Assembly (NCBI GenBank): GCA_000934455.1
Contig: KN883297.1
Coordinates: 66,154 to 108,188, forward strand
From: Apostichopus parvimensis
Taxonomy: Eukaryota > Echinodermata > Holothuroidea > Aspidochirotida > Stichopodidae
Length of the DNA stretch: 42,035 nt
Reading direction: 5' to 3'
Shown here: positions 21,489 through 32,169 of the stretch, one piece after another
How the letters are laid out: each line of letters starts with the position of its first letter
Position numbering within the stretch: the first letter of the stretch is position 1
Notes under the pieces: model-generated
The model's input: only the letters and a program-made list of their open reading frames with translations
Told to the model about the DNA's origin: nothing
Database searches by the model: none
Program-made: the position numbers and the translations under genes

Positions 21489-24400
21489 TTAATTACCAGA
21501 TAAAGAGTCTGCATCTGAAGAGTGAGAGCCAGAGTCACTGTCAAACTGTTCTTGATGACTAACAAGATGTGCTGGATTAGAGGACTCGGGTGAGATTTCC
21601 ACGGTATCAACATTTGACACGGTTTTATTCTCACAACTCTGACACTGACAGAATATGGAACAGATTTTACCATCTTTCCTACATTTACACCAATTTCTGG
21701 TGCAGCCTTTCTTGCATTTGCAACCTTCCTTCAGGTGCTGAATGTTGCGGCTAACTTTCTCCAAGTTTACTTCAGTATCCCACACAACACTAACTTTGTC
21801 ATTTACAACAGTTCAACCATGGGAAGTCATTTCCGGAACTGTTACATTCGAGGAGCATGCCTGAGCCCATACAGTAAGAACACAGCAACATCTCTGCCAA
21901 TGCAACCGGAGTGCATCTGTTGAAGGCATCCACTCAGACTCTCCAGAAATCCTATGGAAGTGTCCATTTCTAGTAGACTCAAGAAAGGTTATTTGATTCT
22001 CAAGGTTATTTTTTTCTGTTAACCAGAGGGATAAAAGAAGTTCACGTGGACTCTCAACCTCAAAGGCACTGCAGTGTTTTCTGAAATAGACTGAACCTAT
22101 TAAGCGATAGAAGGCTAGAAGGCCTACTTCGGAATGCATGATGTCATTCAGTTTTCCACAAGCATCAGGTCCAGTGATGAACTCACAGTCCCGAAGAGAA
22201 CATCCAAAACAAAAAACCCTTTTTAGAGTGACCTTTAAAGAAAGATGTAAAATCACAGTCGCTAACCACATACAAAGTCTGGATGAAAGAAGGGATGTGG
22301 TCAATGAGACTTGAAGGGAGACATCACATGTTAGTAAATTAATAAGAACGTTCATATCTATAAACAAATTGTAATTCTTAGCAGCTCTCAACTGCACATA
22401 CACCTGCTATGAGGTAAAAGAAGACATAAGCGGTAGTCCCACATGGAAGGTGTCTCGATCAGGGGAGTAAAAAACTACTCGTTCACAACTGGTTTTTCCT
22501 GTGTGGAACCAAAACCTAGAGTCACCTTATTCATGATTGGAGGTCAACTCACTGACTACAGATATAGTAGGGTTGTTCTTTGAAACAGATAATGCTTGAT
22601 ATGTGTTGTCTCCATCGAAACCACCAGCAGTTATCAAAATAATAGGTGCTGTATCAGCCTGTTTAGTAATATGTAGGAGCTCCATAGATAAAAAAAAATA
22701 ACTAATAACCTCTTCTGACTTCGAACACAAAGAAATTTTCTCCAATTAGATGGACAGAGTGTCTCGGGAAGTATTTCAGTGTACAGTGCCTCCTCAACAG
22801 TGCCATCACGACGGACCCGTTCAATATCCTTCGGACTACAACCATGCTTTCCCGGGTGATCGAACACAATATGTACTTCACAAGCATTAAATTCCCTCAT
22901 TGCTTTAACAACCCAACGTCTATACAAAAAAAGAGCATACTCTCTGAAAGTTTTGTGTATTCTTAAGGGGGGACAATTGATCATGAACATACCTTCAATT
23001 ATACATGATGTTTTTGTTTGGGAAGATGCAGGGCATAATTTTGAACAGAAGGCATCGGGGTACCTCTTTTGCAACTCTGATGCAGATTTTGACTTACAGG
23101 CTTTGAAGGGTGATCCATCTGGACAACAAATGGCACGTGGAAGGGAAACGAATTGATATAGACACTCAACAGGCTGATTTGATGCCTTTGATAGAGCAAC
23201 CTGTCTCCTTAGAGACAATATCTGTAACTTTTGATCTTTAATTTCATAAGATTGCTTCTGAATAGATTTTTTCTTGACAGTGAATGTCTTCAAAGTTCGC
23301 CTGGATCGTTTAGGCAGCTTTGTGCCTGAAGTGTTCAGAACAACACAACGAATAAATGCAACAAGATCTTCCTCCCCTTTGTCATAAAAAGTCTGCAGAT
23401 CCTGCGACACAACTTCTGATGAAACCTCACCAGTGAAAATATGATGTTAGCGATCAGGTTGCGGACCCTCATTAAAAAGCAAACCAGCATCTGTCAACTT
23501 ACCAAAGAACTGCACGACATTTGCCTCATGTGATTTGAACAATGAGAGAGGAAGACTTTCCTTAGACCTTTTAGATTTGTCAGTGCACTGAATTTCACTT
23601 TTCAAATTTGTTAGTACTCTAGCCCTATATGGTAGGTAATGAAGAAGACGGGACATGCTTCCCATGCCACTTGTTGTCATGGCCATTAAAACTCCTTATT
23701 AATTACCATTTCGTTTGCTTCATCAAAAGCTACAGAACATCCATCATTACCAGAAATACTGACAGCAAATGCACCTTTTTTTCAAATTGGAAAGAATATC
23801 TGGTGGAAAACTGCTTCAGTTCTGCCATGTGAAAAGGGACCAATTTGAGGTATATTGGTCTGTCCATTCCATGAAAAATGGGAGCAAGCTTTCTGATTGA
23901 AGCAGTACACAAATTGAATTGCCGCAGCCTTATTGCCATGAACATACTAGCATAGTGTAGCATGTCTCTATGTTTGAAATAGTTCCAAAACTGGGAGTGG
24001 CATCTGCTGTACTCATAGTTTCAAAATATGGGAGAAATTTCTCCTGAAAGAATGAAAACACGTTTGTAAGTTCATCAATGTTATGAAAAACGTTATTACC
24101 ATTCACACCGATATGTTCCTTTACAGAACTATAAAGTGACTGGTAAATGTTTACATCAGCTTCTTTAGATGTTATGGCTTGATTTGTAGCAAATGTTGCA
24201 ATTTGTTGCCTATAAAAGGCTTCCCATGACTGCATTAAGAATATATGAGTTTTCCTGAATCCAGATGCTGAAGCAACAGCAGCATGCGTAGCTCCACGAT
24301 GTAACATACTCAGTAGGTTTCTCAAGCCTGCGTCATTATACAATTTCATTAATGGTGCTTGTATGTTCTTTAGAAGATGCCACTCCCCAAGGTATGGTAA

Positions 24401-26632
24401 CAACCAATCTTAATCATCACCATACATTCGTTTTGCATTATGCATGTACTCATATGTTTTAGCATCCCCTGCGACAACTAGATGTTGAATAATTTTACCA
24501 ACTCCTTGCTTATCATGCAAAATATCTATAGCATGTCTCATTGTTTCTGCATTATCTGCAGGTTCTCCTAAAATGCATGTGTAATGGACAGATGACTGTT
24601 CTGTTTCACTGGGTGTCATGTGTGTCAAAGCTGTTTTGAAATCAGGAAGAACACAAGTGAGCCCCTCATTGTGACATACATACTTTGTGAACATATAACA
24701 AAAAACTTTTGTCTTCATGTTTGTAAGTGCATTGTTCTCATCATCTGAGAGTGAAAACGAGTCAATATTAATGGATACATCTGAAATAAGAGGATGGAAG
24801 CGTGTAGGAACTCCCGATGGATATGGAGATTGAACCTCATGATACTGGTTAAGAGTAATGGAGTCAATCTGCTGTGAAGTAGAAGGTACACAATAGTTTG
24901 AAGCAGGAGTCACTTCTCTAAGTGTTTCTGTGGAAGTTGGCAAGGGTTGCACAGCCTGAATGGATGTGCCATGAAATCCCCTGTCCAGCTGACCAGCAGA
25001 CACAGCAGTATAACTTGCACTTCTGTCAATATTATCTATTGATGCAACTGCAAAGCCACGAGAAAGTAGGGATGGCTTATCAGCCATTTCTTGGGCTGCA
25101 ATTTGTGTCTGGAATCGTTGGTATGTGGATTTGCTGATAGTAACAGCAAAGGAAGAAAGATAATGAAAGCATGTTGATGATGAAGAACTGAACCTGTCAA
25201 CCACGTCTGAGATAGCTAAATGGAGGGGTGAAAAGCAGTTATCGTTAAGTTTATATAACATGTTAGCACAAATAAAATAACGCTTCAGCATCTTCTTACG
25301 ATGTACTGTTGATGATACATGAAGCTGTTGAAGAAAATGTGTATGCCAACTGAAGACACCACAAGACAGCAGTTGCTTCTTCTCAACATCATTGAGTGTG
25401 CTGTGGTAAATAAAATTCCATAGGAAGGGGGGTAATTTGAGTATTTCAGCTTCAATGTTGATTTGATCTATCCCAGAATATTTGACTGCTTGGTCCTGTA
25501 TGGTCTTGGTTGCAGGAATCATTTGCTCTGATAGTGTATTACAAAAGTACTCCGAGCTGAGCTGAATTGGTGGAACTTTTTTTTGCTTTCTGAGTAAATC
25601 TACCTGCATTATGAGATCTGCTTTTTCTCGTGGAAATGGAAAAGAGATGTATGTAAGCATACCAGTCCCACAACGCCGGATGAGAGTACCAAGCCTACGC
25701 TGTTCACTGATGTGTGAAGCAATAAAACAATCACCTATAGCAGACTTAACTTGGGCGAAGAACTGCATTTTGTTTTTCTTACTTGGCAAGTCTTGATTGC
25801 TATTTTCAACCCATACTGATAAGCTATTGTTATAACTTTTGGAATAAAAATCATAGACTGTTTCAAGTAAAATTGCTTTATCCTCTAATAACTCTCTACC
25901 TAAAAATAACAAAGACTGTGCGAAGGCATAAACCTCACACTTATCAGCACTTTCAAGTGTGGTGGTTCGAAAATGGTCTAACAGCTCAGAGAGATATTGC
26001 TTTGAAGTTTTAACACTCTCCAAATACTCTGAGCTCATGGCATACCTTGAAACTGCCTGATAACAGGTGTTACACAGTAAACTATCGCTTTCAATAGTGA
26101 CATCTGTCTTAAGGGAATGTTTAATATAAGCAGTAACAACACAAGGTTCTCTGTATGAACGCACTGCTGAACTTGTCGAAAGACATATGGAACAATCATT
26201 AAAGATGACTTTGTTTGTTAGAATACAGTAATGAGCATGGCAAAGAAAAATTCCTGACCTGTTACAGCATAGCTCAATAGCAATGGCATCATCAATGTCA
26301 AACAATTTTATTAGAGTGCTACGGTTAACAAATTTTGATGTCTGATGCACATTTTCTTGACTAGTGCAATTTGGCAACTGACATGTATTTGACGAAGGCC
26401 TTTTAGAGGAAGGCCTAGTTTCATCTCTTTCTGAGCTTAGTCTAAGTTTACATGCATAGCAAACACAGTCATAATCTAAGATATTGTTCTGCCTTAGCAA
26501 TATAACCAACTGAGAATTAGCAGGAGTGGCTTGAGCTTTGTGCCAGTAACGTGGCTTGGACTCTTTACAAACAGTACATGGTCCAGCAACTTTCTCTTCA
26601 TGGTATAACTGACAAGTTGTTTTCTTTGGCAT
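21489..26632 (-). pseudogene. Degenerate intronless transposon-like gene with CXC tail and FEN1/XPG-like acidic motifs
   Basis: One long reading path runs from ATG 26632 to a TGA at 21489. Codons 1-740 (26632-24410) are open. Then come in-frame stops at 24410, 23447, 22527, about 22410 and about 21813, with frameshifts near 23955, 23780, 23695, 22690 and 22310. Most stops are single-base changes after which the same frame continues. Parts in order: N-terminal Cys pairs (CTVC, CVCYAC, then CQLPNC and CCNRSGIFLCHAH); a central block with VVAGDAKTY and GEWHLLKN around the 24410 stop; EVHIVFDHPGKHG (Asp at 22859-22861); SNHE followed by a stop then GDSR; SPDRD (22452-22460); DCDFTSFFKG (22252-22260); and a final CxCx3Cx4CxCx6Cx3CxCx2CxN cluster (about 21640-21735). 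The acidic motif order resembles FEN1/XPG nucleases and the tail resembles tesmin/TSO1 CXC domains. I infer a DNA-transposon-like multi-domain protein. The exact family is not known to me. Confidence 0.7.
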
Positions 26633-27019
26633 GATGTCATGAAAGTTAAACAGTAAAAGAAAACAGAATGACAAGTTCCAAACAAAAATTAGAAACTTAT
26701 ATGATACACATAAGCACATACTCATTGTAGTCGGGTGCAAATTGTTATCTTCCTATTTCCTAAACATACAATTAAATTTAGTACACTAGGTAATCAAAAC
26801 TTTGGACTTGTAAGCAGCAATCTCTGCTTACTGACATTTTCAATTCCTAAGCTACAAGTACAAGCAGAATGTAGGTTTATGTTGTACCCACATCCCAAAA
26901 TCCCAAGGCTGCATGTGTCTCAAAAGGTTCAAGATCATTCCAAAAAAATTAAACCCTGCTTTGTATTGAAATGTTGGTTAGTGCATCTACATAACTATTA
27001 GGGATAAGTGAATATATAG

Positions 27020-27560
27020 ATAGGCCTAGCCTTATAAATGCAAGGATAGCCTACTAACTTTAGCCTAGAATCAGTCTAGTAAAACACCACTCCACCCAAG
27101 GCATTAGAAATGTATTGCCTAAAAGTGACACTCCAGTCAACAGACTTAGGCCATAGCCTTACTTTCTATCTAAGCTTACGCCGTGCCCTACTTTGTACTA
27201 GTACTACTAGAGCCAAAGCCAAGGGGACCTTGAAGCTGAAGTAATTAAAATATGATGATTTGGGCCTAGCCTAAATAGTACATGACTATAGTATAGGCCT
27301 AGGCCTACACTAACTTAGGAATACAGAACCCTAATACTAGTAGTAATAGTATCATACATAAATTTAAGAGCGATCAGCGATTAGGAAACAATATAACATC
27401 TGTCACAACGAATTTAAAGAAGTTACGGTGTGGCGAAGCCCTACCTACGTTGCTAACAACTATGTCCAAGGCTTTAGTATAGTACTAATAGTAACTAAAA
27501 GTACGTAGGCCTATACTATTACTAGGTATACGAAGCCTATGTGTTAGGCGACATTACAGT
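27020..27560. repeat. Cluster of TAGGCCTA and related palindromes
   Basis: Perfect or near-perfect TAGGCCTA occurs at about 27021, twice at about 27292-27306, and at about 27506, with many one-off variants (tagcctac, tagcctag, ggcctagcc) between. A similar cluster lies at 40085-40580. The density is far above the rest of the window. Function unknown. Confidence 0.5.
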
Positions 27561-27774
27561 GCAACAACAACGTAAATCCGTATGTACTGTTGCTAACGAT
27601 TAAGCAAGAACTTGGCATGATGTTTGAGCTAAATTTTTGTACACTTTTTACGGGTCAACAAAATCCAAACTTACAGCGTCGTTGCTTTAACGTTCGCCAA
27701 TTTGAAACCAACATTATGATATCCTAAATTCTAATACGGAATCCTTACAGTTCCGAAAAGTCAGAGTTACTTAC

Positions 27775-28085
27775 CTGCAAATTCTCCTCGCCATTCCACA
27801 AGGGCAGAGAAAATCATTGATCGAAGCTAGATGAGAACGAGTTTAACCGAATTCTAACGAAGATGTGTCTTTGCACTATATAAGGAAGCTCTAATACCAT
27901 ATACGGCAATTCTCGGTGATTAAGATCATGCATAATTCATGTTTTAACGTAAGCTTCGGTATTGGAAACGACTCGGCCTATTTCCGCGCCATCTCCGATT
28001 TGCCACTTCCGGTTTGTGCATCGGATTCGTGAAAGTTGCGCAATAACGGTCGTTTTCGGCGAGGAGAGTTTCCATTGGTTGTACC
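27775..28085 (-). promoter_or_regulatory. Candidate promoter and non-coding first exon for the minus-strand transposon-like gene
   Basis: Read on the minus strand, the region has in order a CCAAT box (about 28074), an ETS-type CCGGAAGTG (about 28005-28013), a TATATAG box (27876-27882) and a perfect splice donor CAG|GTAAGTA with the last exon base at 27775. A start site about 30 bp after the TATA box would give a first exon of roughly 75 bp. A possible acceptor for the body exon is TTTAG at about 26760, before the ATG at 26632. The join is not proven. The exon could belong to another transcript. Confidence 0.35.
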
Positions 28086-28139
28086 AGTCGGAAATCTGCT
28101 GACGTGACCTTAGTAGTATAGTATGCCTTTTTCATTCCT

Positions 28140-29070
28140 TCTTGGGAGGTGGAAGTGGAAAGAGGTGGATTAGTTGGGGGTTCCTTCGTGAATGATATTA
28201 TTCGGTGATTACGTCACTATAAGAGGTGCGAACAATGTAATACCTATTTATATATTTTTAAGATCATTTTAGTTTTTCCTTCATATTCATCACCTCTAAT
28301 TGTTTTAATTTTTTTCACACATTGTTTTTTCCTAATTAAGTAAAAATCTTTTTAAAATTCACAATTGTTTTAAACAGATATCAAAACTCAAAACAAAATA
28401 GATAAAAACAAAATGTTGTGCCATAATAATTGTAGAGATTTTAACATTTATTTTCCTTACAAGAATTATTGAACAAAACAGGAGTTTTATGCCACAGTTA
28501 TATGTTTCAGACCAATTGCTTTACAATGTATCAGGAAGTTATACGTTAACATAGAGAAAAATACTAAAAAATCGTGAAAATCATTACGGCAATACATTTT
28601 CGATTACAAAGTACCCTTTCCTTACCAGAAAAGTAAGTTGTATAGGTTAAATCATTGATATTCTTCTGTTGATTTATACCTCTTAAACCGTTATCACACT
28701 TGATAAAATATATTTCCAGATAAAATTTAAAAAGGGTACAAGATGAGAAAACATTGCGTTAATATTAAAATCAACGAGGGAATTCACTAAATGTGGTTAA
28801 TCATTTAACAACAACATAAAAAGTTCTTCAATCAACAATTAACTATAATCATCGGTACATTGGTCACATAAACTAGACAAATTTACACTAAGTTCATGTA
28901 AAATAAAACGTAAAAGTTAAAAAATATAACTGTACATATAGAAGTATTCTTAACATATAGATAGGTAGATTAACTTAAACTTATTAGTGTAGTTGACAGA
29001 TTGTAGAGTTCTACAAAATATGCACAAGCACACGACACATGAGAACATATTTATTCCATACTGCATACTA
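28140..29070. other. AT-rich non-coding stretch
   Basis: I see no gene, RNA or repeat structure. It contains only long A/T-rich runs. Confidence 0.45.
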
Positions 29071-29074
29071 TTCA

Positions 29075-29458
29075 CTAAATATCAAGATATGTAGTCGTAA
29101 CACCGTCTTCTTGAACTTTTCTCTTCGGGCAAAAGTAAGTGCAAGCACCCTTTCTGAGTCTGTACGTATACACGTGATTGTCTTTAACTCGAAGACCTTT
29201 ATTTTCCCCAGCTTTGCTTTGTTCCGCTGTAAGAACCTCCTTATACGTTTTCTCATCGATTCTGTTTCTTTTCTTATTTACCCCTTTGCAACTAAATTTT
29301 TCTCCCTTGACCCCACCGAAACAGTAATACATTTTACTGGATAAGGCAACAATACCATCACCTTGCCATTCTACCTAAACAATCCAGGGGTTCGTTTATC
29401 AAACATTTTATTTTCTTCAGTATCATCACGTGGAAACGATAAATGTTTTTCTTTGCGA
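29075..29458 (-). pseudogene. Fragment resembling the C-terminus of a Maverick/Polinton-type DNA polymerase B
   Basis: The minus strand gives an open frame of 85 codons (29332-29075) ending in a TGA. The frame extends upstream to about 29375 without an ATG. A further piece in another frame (about 29458-29375) carries an FPRDD and a DKRTPGLF motif. The open part holds GEKFSCKGVNKK, KVYTY-like and KRKV..DGV.TT.LDI motifs. I recognise this order as the end of polymerase-B-like proteins carried by large self-synthesising transposons and related viruses in animals, but I am not certain of the family. One frameshift near 29375 breaks it, and the rest of the gene is absent, so it is a dead fragment. 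It abuts the end of the inverted duplication at 29495. Confidence 0.45.
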
Positions 29459-29702
29459 AATGTTACATACATGTTCGGTTTCAAAATCTCCTATACGTCG
29501 AAACTAAAAATAGACGTATAGGTGCAGTTCCAAAATAGATGTTTTTAGTATTACAAGATGAACAGAAAGGTGATTATTTTTTTCCCATCAAACTTAAAGT
29601 TCTATTGGTCGGTAAACTCATGTGTGAAAATCTAAAACTGAAAATAATGGATCTTCACTTCATTTACTGATAACCATGGCATCTTAAAAATCTGGTTCCA
29701 AT

Positions 29703-30322
29703 CATGGGCGTAGCGAGCGGGGGGGGGGGNNNNNNNNNNNNNNNNNNNNNNNNNNNNNNNNNNNNNNNNNNNNNNNNNNNNNNNNNNNNNNNNNNNNNNN
29801 NNNNNNNNNNNNNNNNNNNNNNNNNNNNNNNNNNNNNNNNNNNNNNNNNNNNNNNNNNNNNNNNNNNNNNNNNNNNNNNNNNNNNNNNNNNNNNNNNNNN
29901 NNNNNNNNNNNNNNNNNNNNNNNNNNNNNNNNNNNNNNNNNNNNNNNNNNNNNNNNNNNNNNNNNNNNNNNNNNNNNNNNNNNNNNNNNNNNNNNNNNNN
30001 NNNNNNNNNNNNNNNNNNNNNNNNNNNNNNNNNNNNNNNNNNNNNNNNNNNNNNNNNNNNNNNNNNNNNNNNNNNNNNNNNNNNNNNNNNNNNNNNNNNN
30101 NNNNNNNNNNNNNNNNNNNNNNNNNNNNNNNNNNNNNNNNNNNNNNNNNNNNNNNNNNNNNNNAAATATGCACCAGATTGCATCTAAGGACGTTTCAAAA
30201 CTAAAAAAAAGGGGACACCCCTCCCTTTAGACTCCTCCCCCATTTCAGTCACCACTTCCAGATCCGTCGGCAAATGAAATTCTCCACACCCCCCCAACAA
30301 AAACCCCTTCGCTACGCCCCTG
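29703..30322. mobile_element. hAT-like MITE with 8-bp target duplication, interior lost in a gap
   Basis: Ends are CATGGGCGTAGCGAGCGG and ...CTTCGCTACGCCCCTG, imperfect terminal inverted repeats of the CAGGGGCGTAGCG type. GTTCCAAT flanks both sides (29695-29702 and 30323-30330). The homologous site near 1455 carries GTTCCAAT once and no element, which proves an insertion. An 8-bp duplication and CAG-type ends point to the hAT superfamily. The element is non-autonomous as far as can be seen. A poly-G run leads directly into the 434-base gap at 29730-30163. The right ~155 bp match 31815-31981. Confidence 0.8.
29730..30163. other. Assembly gap inside the MITE
   Basis: 434 undetermined bases that begin within a poly-G run. 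Sequencing failure on the G tract is the likely cause. Confidence 0.99.
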
Positions 30323-31477
30323 GTTCCAATCATCGGGGTTGTAGTCGTTAATCAGAGCATTCCACTTTCTAATTGAAGTGGGTGTTTTGGCTACTTTTTC
30401 CAGATAATAATGATAAACAGCTTCAGAAAGTGATCTATCCTTCAGAGCTTTATTAAAATACGAGTTGTCTAAATAGGTGTCACGGTTTTCTATAAGGCCA
30501 CCGTGTTTTATATCTGAAACTTTATTGCTACTAATTTCCAACATTATGTTCCAGATCCTTTCCCTCTTGCCTTAAATATAAATAAATGATCTATAGGCAC
30601 TCTTCTTTATCATTATCATATTCATATCAAAGTCAGCAATATATTACAGCAGATTGGCAGCAAATAATTCACGTTTCATTAATCATATGGCTTAAATGTA
30701 GATTGATAACGTACCATTTCTCAACCCAGCTCGCAACACCGATGTTAAGAAAATCAAAAAGGAAGATGCAACCAGTGCGATACCCAACATGCCAGCGCAA
30801 AGGCTATCCGGTGAGCGAAAATCACCATATAATATAAACGTAAGACAATTTCTGTGTTCAATAACTATAATCCACAGTGACAGTGGTACTACTAACATGC
30901 ATGACTAAATCCTCGGCATCTATCTTTCGTATTATATTTTCTGAAAACCGTGCCAAAGGGTCATAATAAACCGTTTCAAAGGGTAATAATTTTGAAAATC
31001 AAATCAATGTCTATTCTCAAAATTAAGAGTCTATCAGTTTAAAGTTTAAAAGCATCTCAAGTAAAAAGTCAACCAGAAACGGTCAAGCTTTCCAATGTTT
31101 TTAAGCAGTTTTGAAGCAAGCAAACGCCTAGTACGTACTTATCTGCGTACATTGTCATCAAAGTACTCTGTACAGCAAGTTCCACCATCACTTCGAAGCT
31201 TCACCCTTGTCAAAACTAACTTATTCGATTTATTGGCTTTTCAGTTTTGGATCATCAACCTTACCTTCAAAGAAGGACATGTCATCTACAATGAGACGTG
31301 TACACTCACAGTCCATGGTCGCAGTATTGTTTTACGAACTTATGGATGTAGGCCTAAATGTAAACAAACAAGTCCGCGCAAAAGCAAAGAAAAAACATTT
31401 TAACACATATTTTAACAAAGTTGTCTCAAGACAATCGCCAGTTCATACAGTACGTGTATGCGAATCACTATCCAACG

Positions 31478-31981
31478 CAGGGGCGTAGCGAGCGGAGGGG
31501 GGTAGGGGTGGGGGGGGGTGTCACCCCCCAATAATTTGGTCGCTCTCGGCAAACTTTGGGTCTGTCGGCAAATTTTGGGTCTGTCGGCAAAAGGAGAAAA
31601 GGTGAAGAGAGCGGAAGGGGAAGAAAGAAGGAAAGCTGAATAGAGAAAAGGAGAACGGGAGCTTCTTCCGTGCCAAATTTGACTTAAATATGCACCAGAT
31701 TGCATCTAAGGACGTTTCAAAACTAAAAATGTTCCAAAAGGGAGGGGGAGACCCCCTCCCCTTAGACCCCTCCCCCATTTAAGACACCACTTCCAGATCC
31801 GTCGGCAAATCAAATTTGACTTAAAATATGCACCAGATTGCATCTAAGGACGTTTCAAAACTAAACAAAAAGGGAACACCCCTCCCCTTAGACCCCTCCC
31901 CCATTTCAGTCACCACTTCCAGATCCGTCGGCAAATCAAATTCTCCACACCCCCCAACAAAAACCCTTCGCTACGCCCCTG
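31478..31981. mobile_element. Complete hAT-like MITE, second copy, nested
   Basis: The 504-bp element has inverted ends CAGGGGCGTAGCGAGCGG and CTTCGCTACGCCCCTG. Inside there is a ~140-bp tandem duplication (about 31674-31813 and 31814-31950; each unit holds 'atgcaccagattgcatctaa' and 'cacttccagatccgtcggca') and a doubled GGGTCTGTCGGCAAA near 31558-31590. No 8-bp target duplication is visible in the flanks (ATCCAACG and CGTGCACG), unlike the first copy. It lies inside the 1.3-kb insertion. Confidence 0.8.
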
Positions 31982-32063
31982 CGTGCACGTGTATGTTCAT
32001 GTACATACAGTACACACACGCTAACAAGAACTTCCCAATTCAGCATCAAAAGTGAAGACCCAG

Positions 32064-32088
32064 CCAATGAGAAGCGAGGTATGCAAAT
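32064..32088. promoter_or_regulatory. CCAAT plus ATGCAAAT octamer pair
   Basis: CCAAT at 32064-32068 is followed 12 bases later by a perfect octamer ATGCAAAT at 32081-32088, with AGAAGCGAGGT between. The arrangement resembles H2A-H2B histone and snRNA-type promoters. No histone or snRNA gene is seen next to it. Confidence 0.3.
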
Positions 32089-32169
32089 GATGGCCTTTAC
32101 CGCGCTGGGAAAAAAAATCTCGCATCCGGTGAACCTGTCAATCTCTCTCTCACTGAGGTATAATAGTTA

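Larger units (their letters stand above)
29503..30544 (-). mobile_element. Decayed L1/Tx1-like LINE tail, split by a MITE
   Basis: Homologous to the plus-strand LINE tail at 1240-1661. Codons from 30544 to about 30340 and from about 29700 to 29632 were contiguous before the MITE at 29703-30322 landed between them. This copy retains a PTS between the AKT and IRKWNAL motifs that copy 1 lacks, so copy 1 has a small deletion. The last LINE blocks seen after 1661 in copy 1 are missing here. Confidence 0.6.
30815..32123. mobile_element. 1.3-kb insertion of unknown class with 9-bp target duplication
   Basis: ATCCGGTGA is present at 30806-30814 and again at 32124-32132. The matching site in the other copy (about 995-1003 on the minus strand) has it once, with nothing between. 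The inserted 1309 bp begin GCGAAAATCACC and end ...GGGAAAAAAAATCTCGC, so the termini share only GCGA. A 9-bp duplication would suit Mutator- or Merlin-like elements, but no transposase is recognised. Open frames at 31095-31488 show no known domain. The insertion contains the MITE at 31478-31981 and a CCAAT plus octamer pair near its right end. Confidence 0.7.
29495..32169 (-). repeat. Dispersed inverted duplication, copy 2 (carries two insertions)
   Basis: Reverse-complement match to 951-1661. The shared sequence is interrupted at 29703-30322 and at 30815-32123 by insertions with target duplications. With these removed, the two copies align end to end with scattered substitutions and small indels. 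Confidence 0.85.

Noticed and set aside
27944..28135. 63-codon minus-strand frame as a gene
   Set aside because: It lies in the promoter-like region and has no domain, donor or conservation evidence.
31478..31981. Target-site duplication for the second MITE
   Set aside because: The flanking 8-mers ATCCAACG and CGTGCACG do not match.
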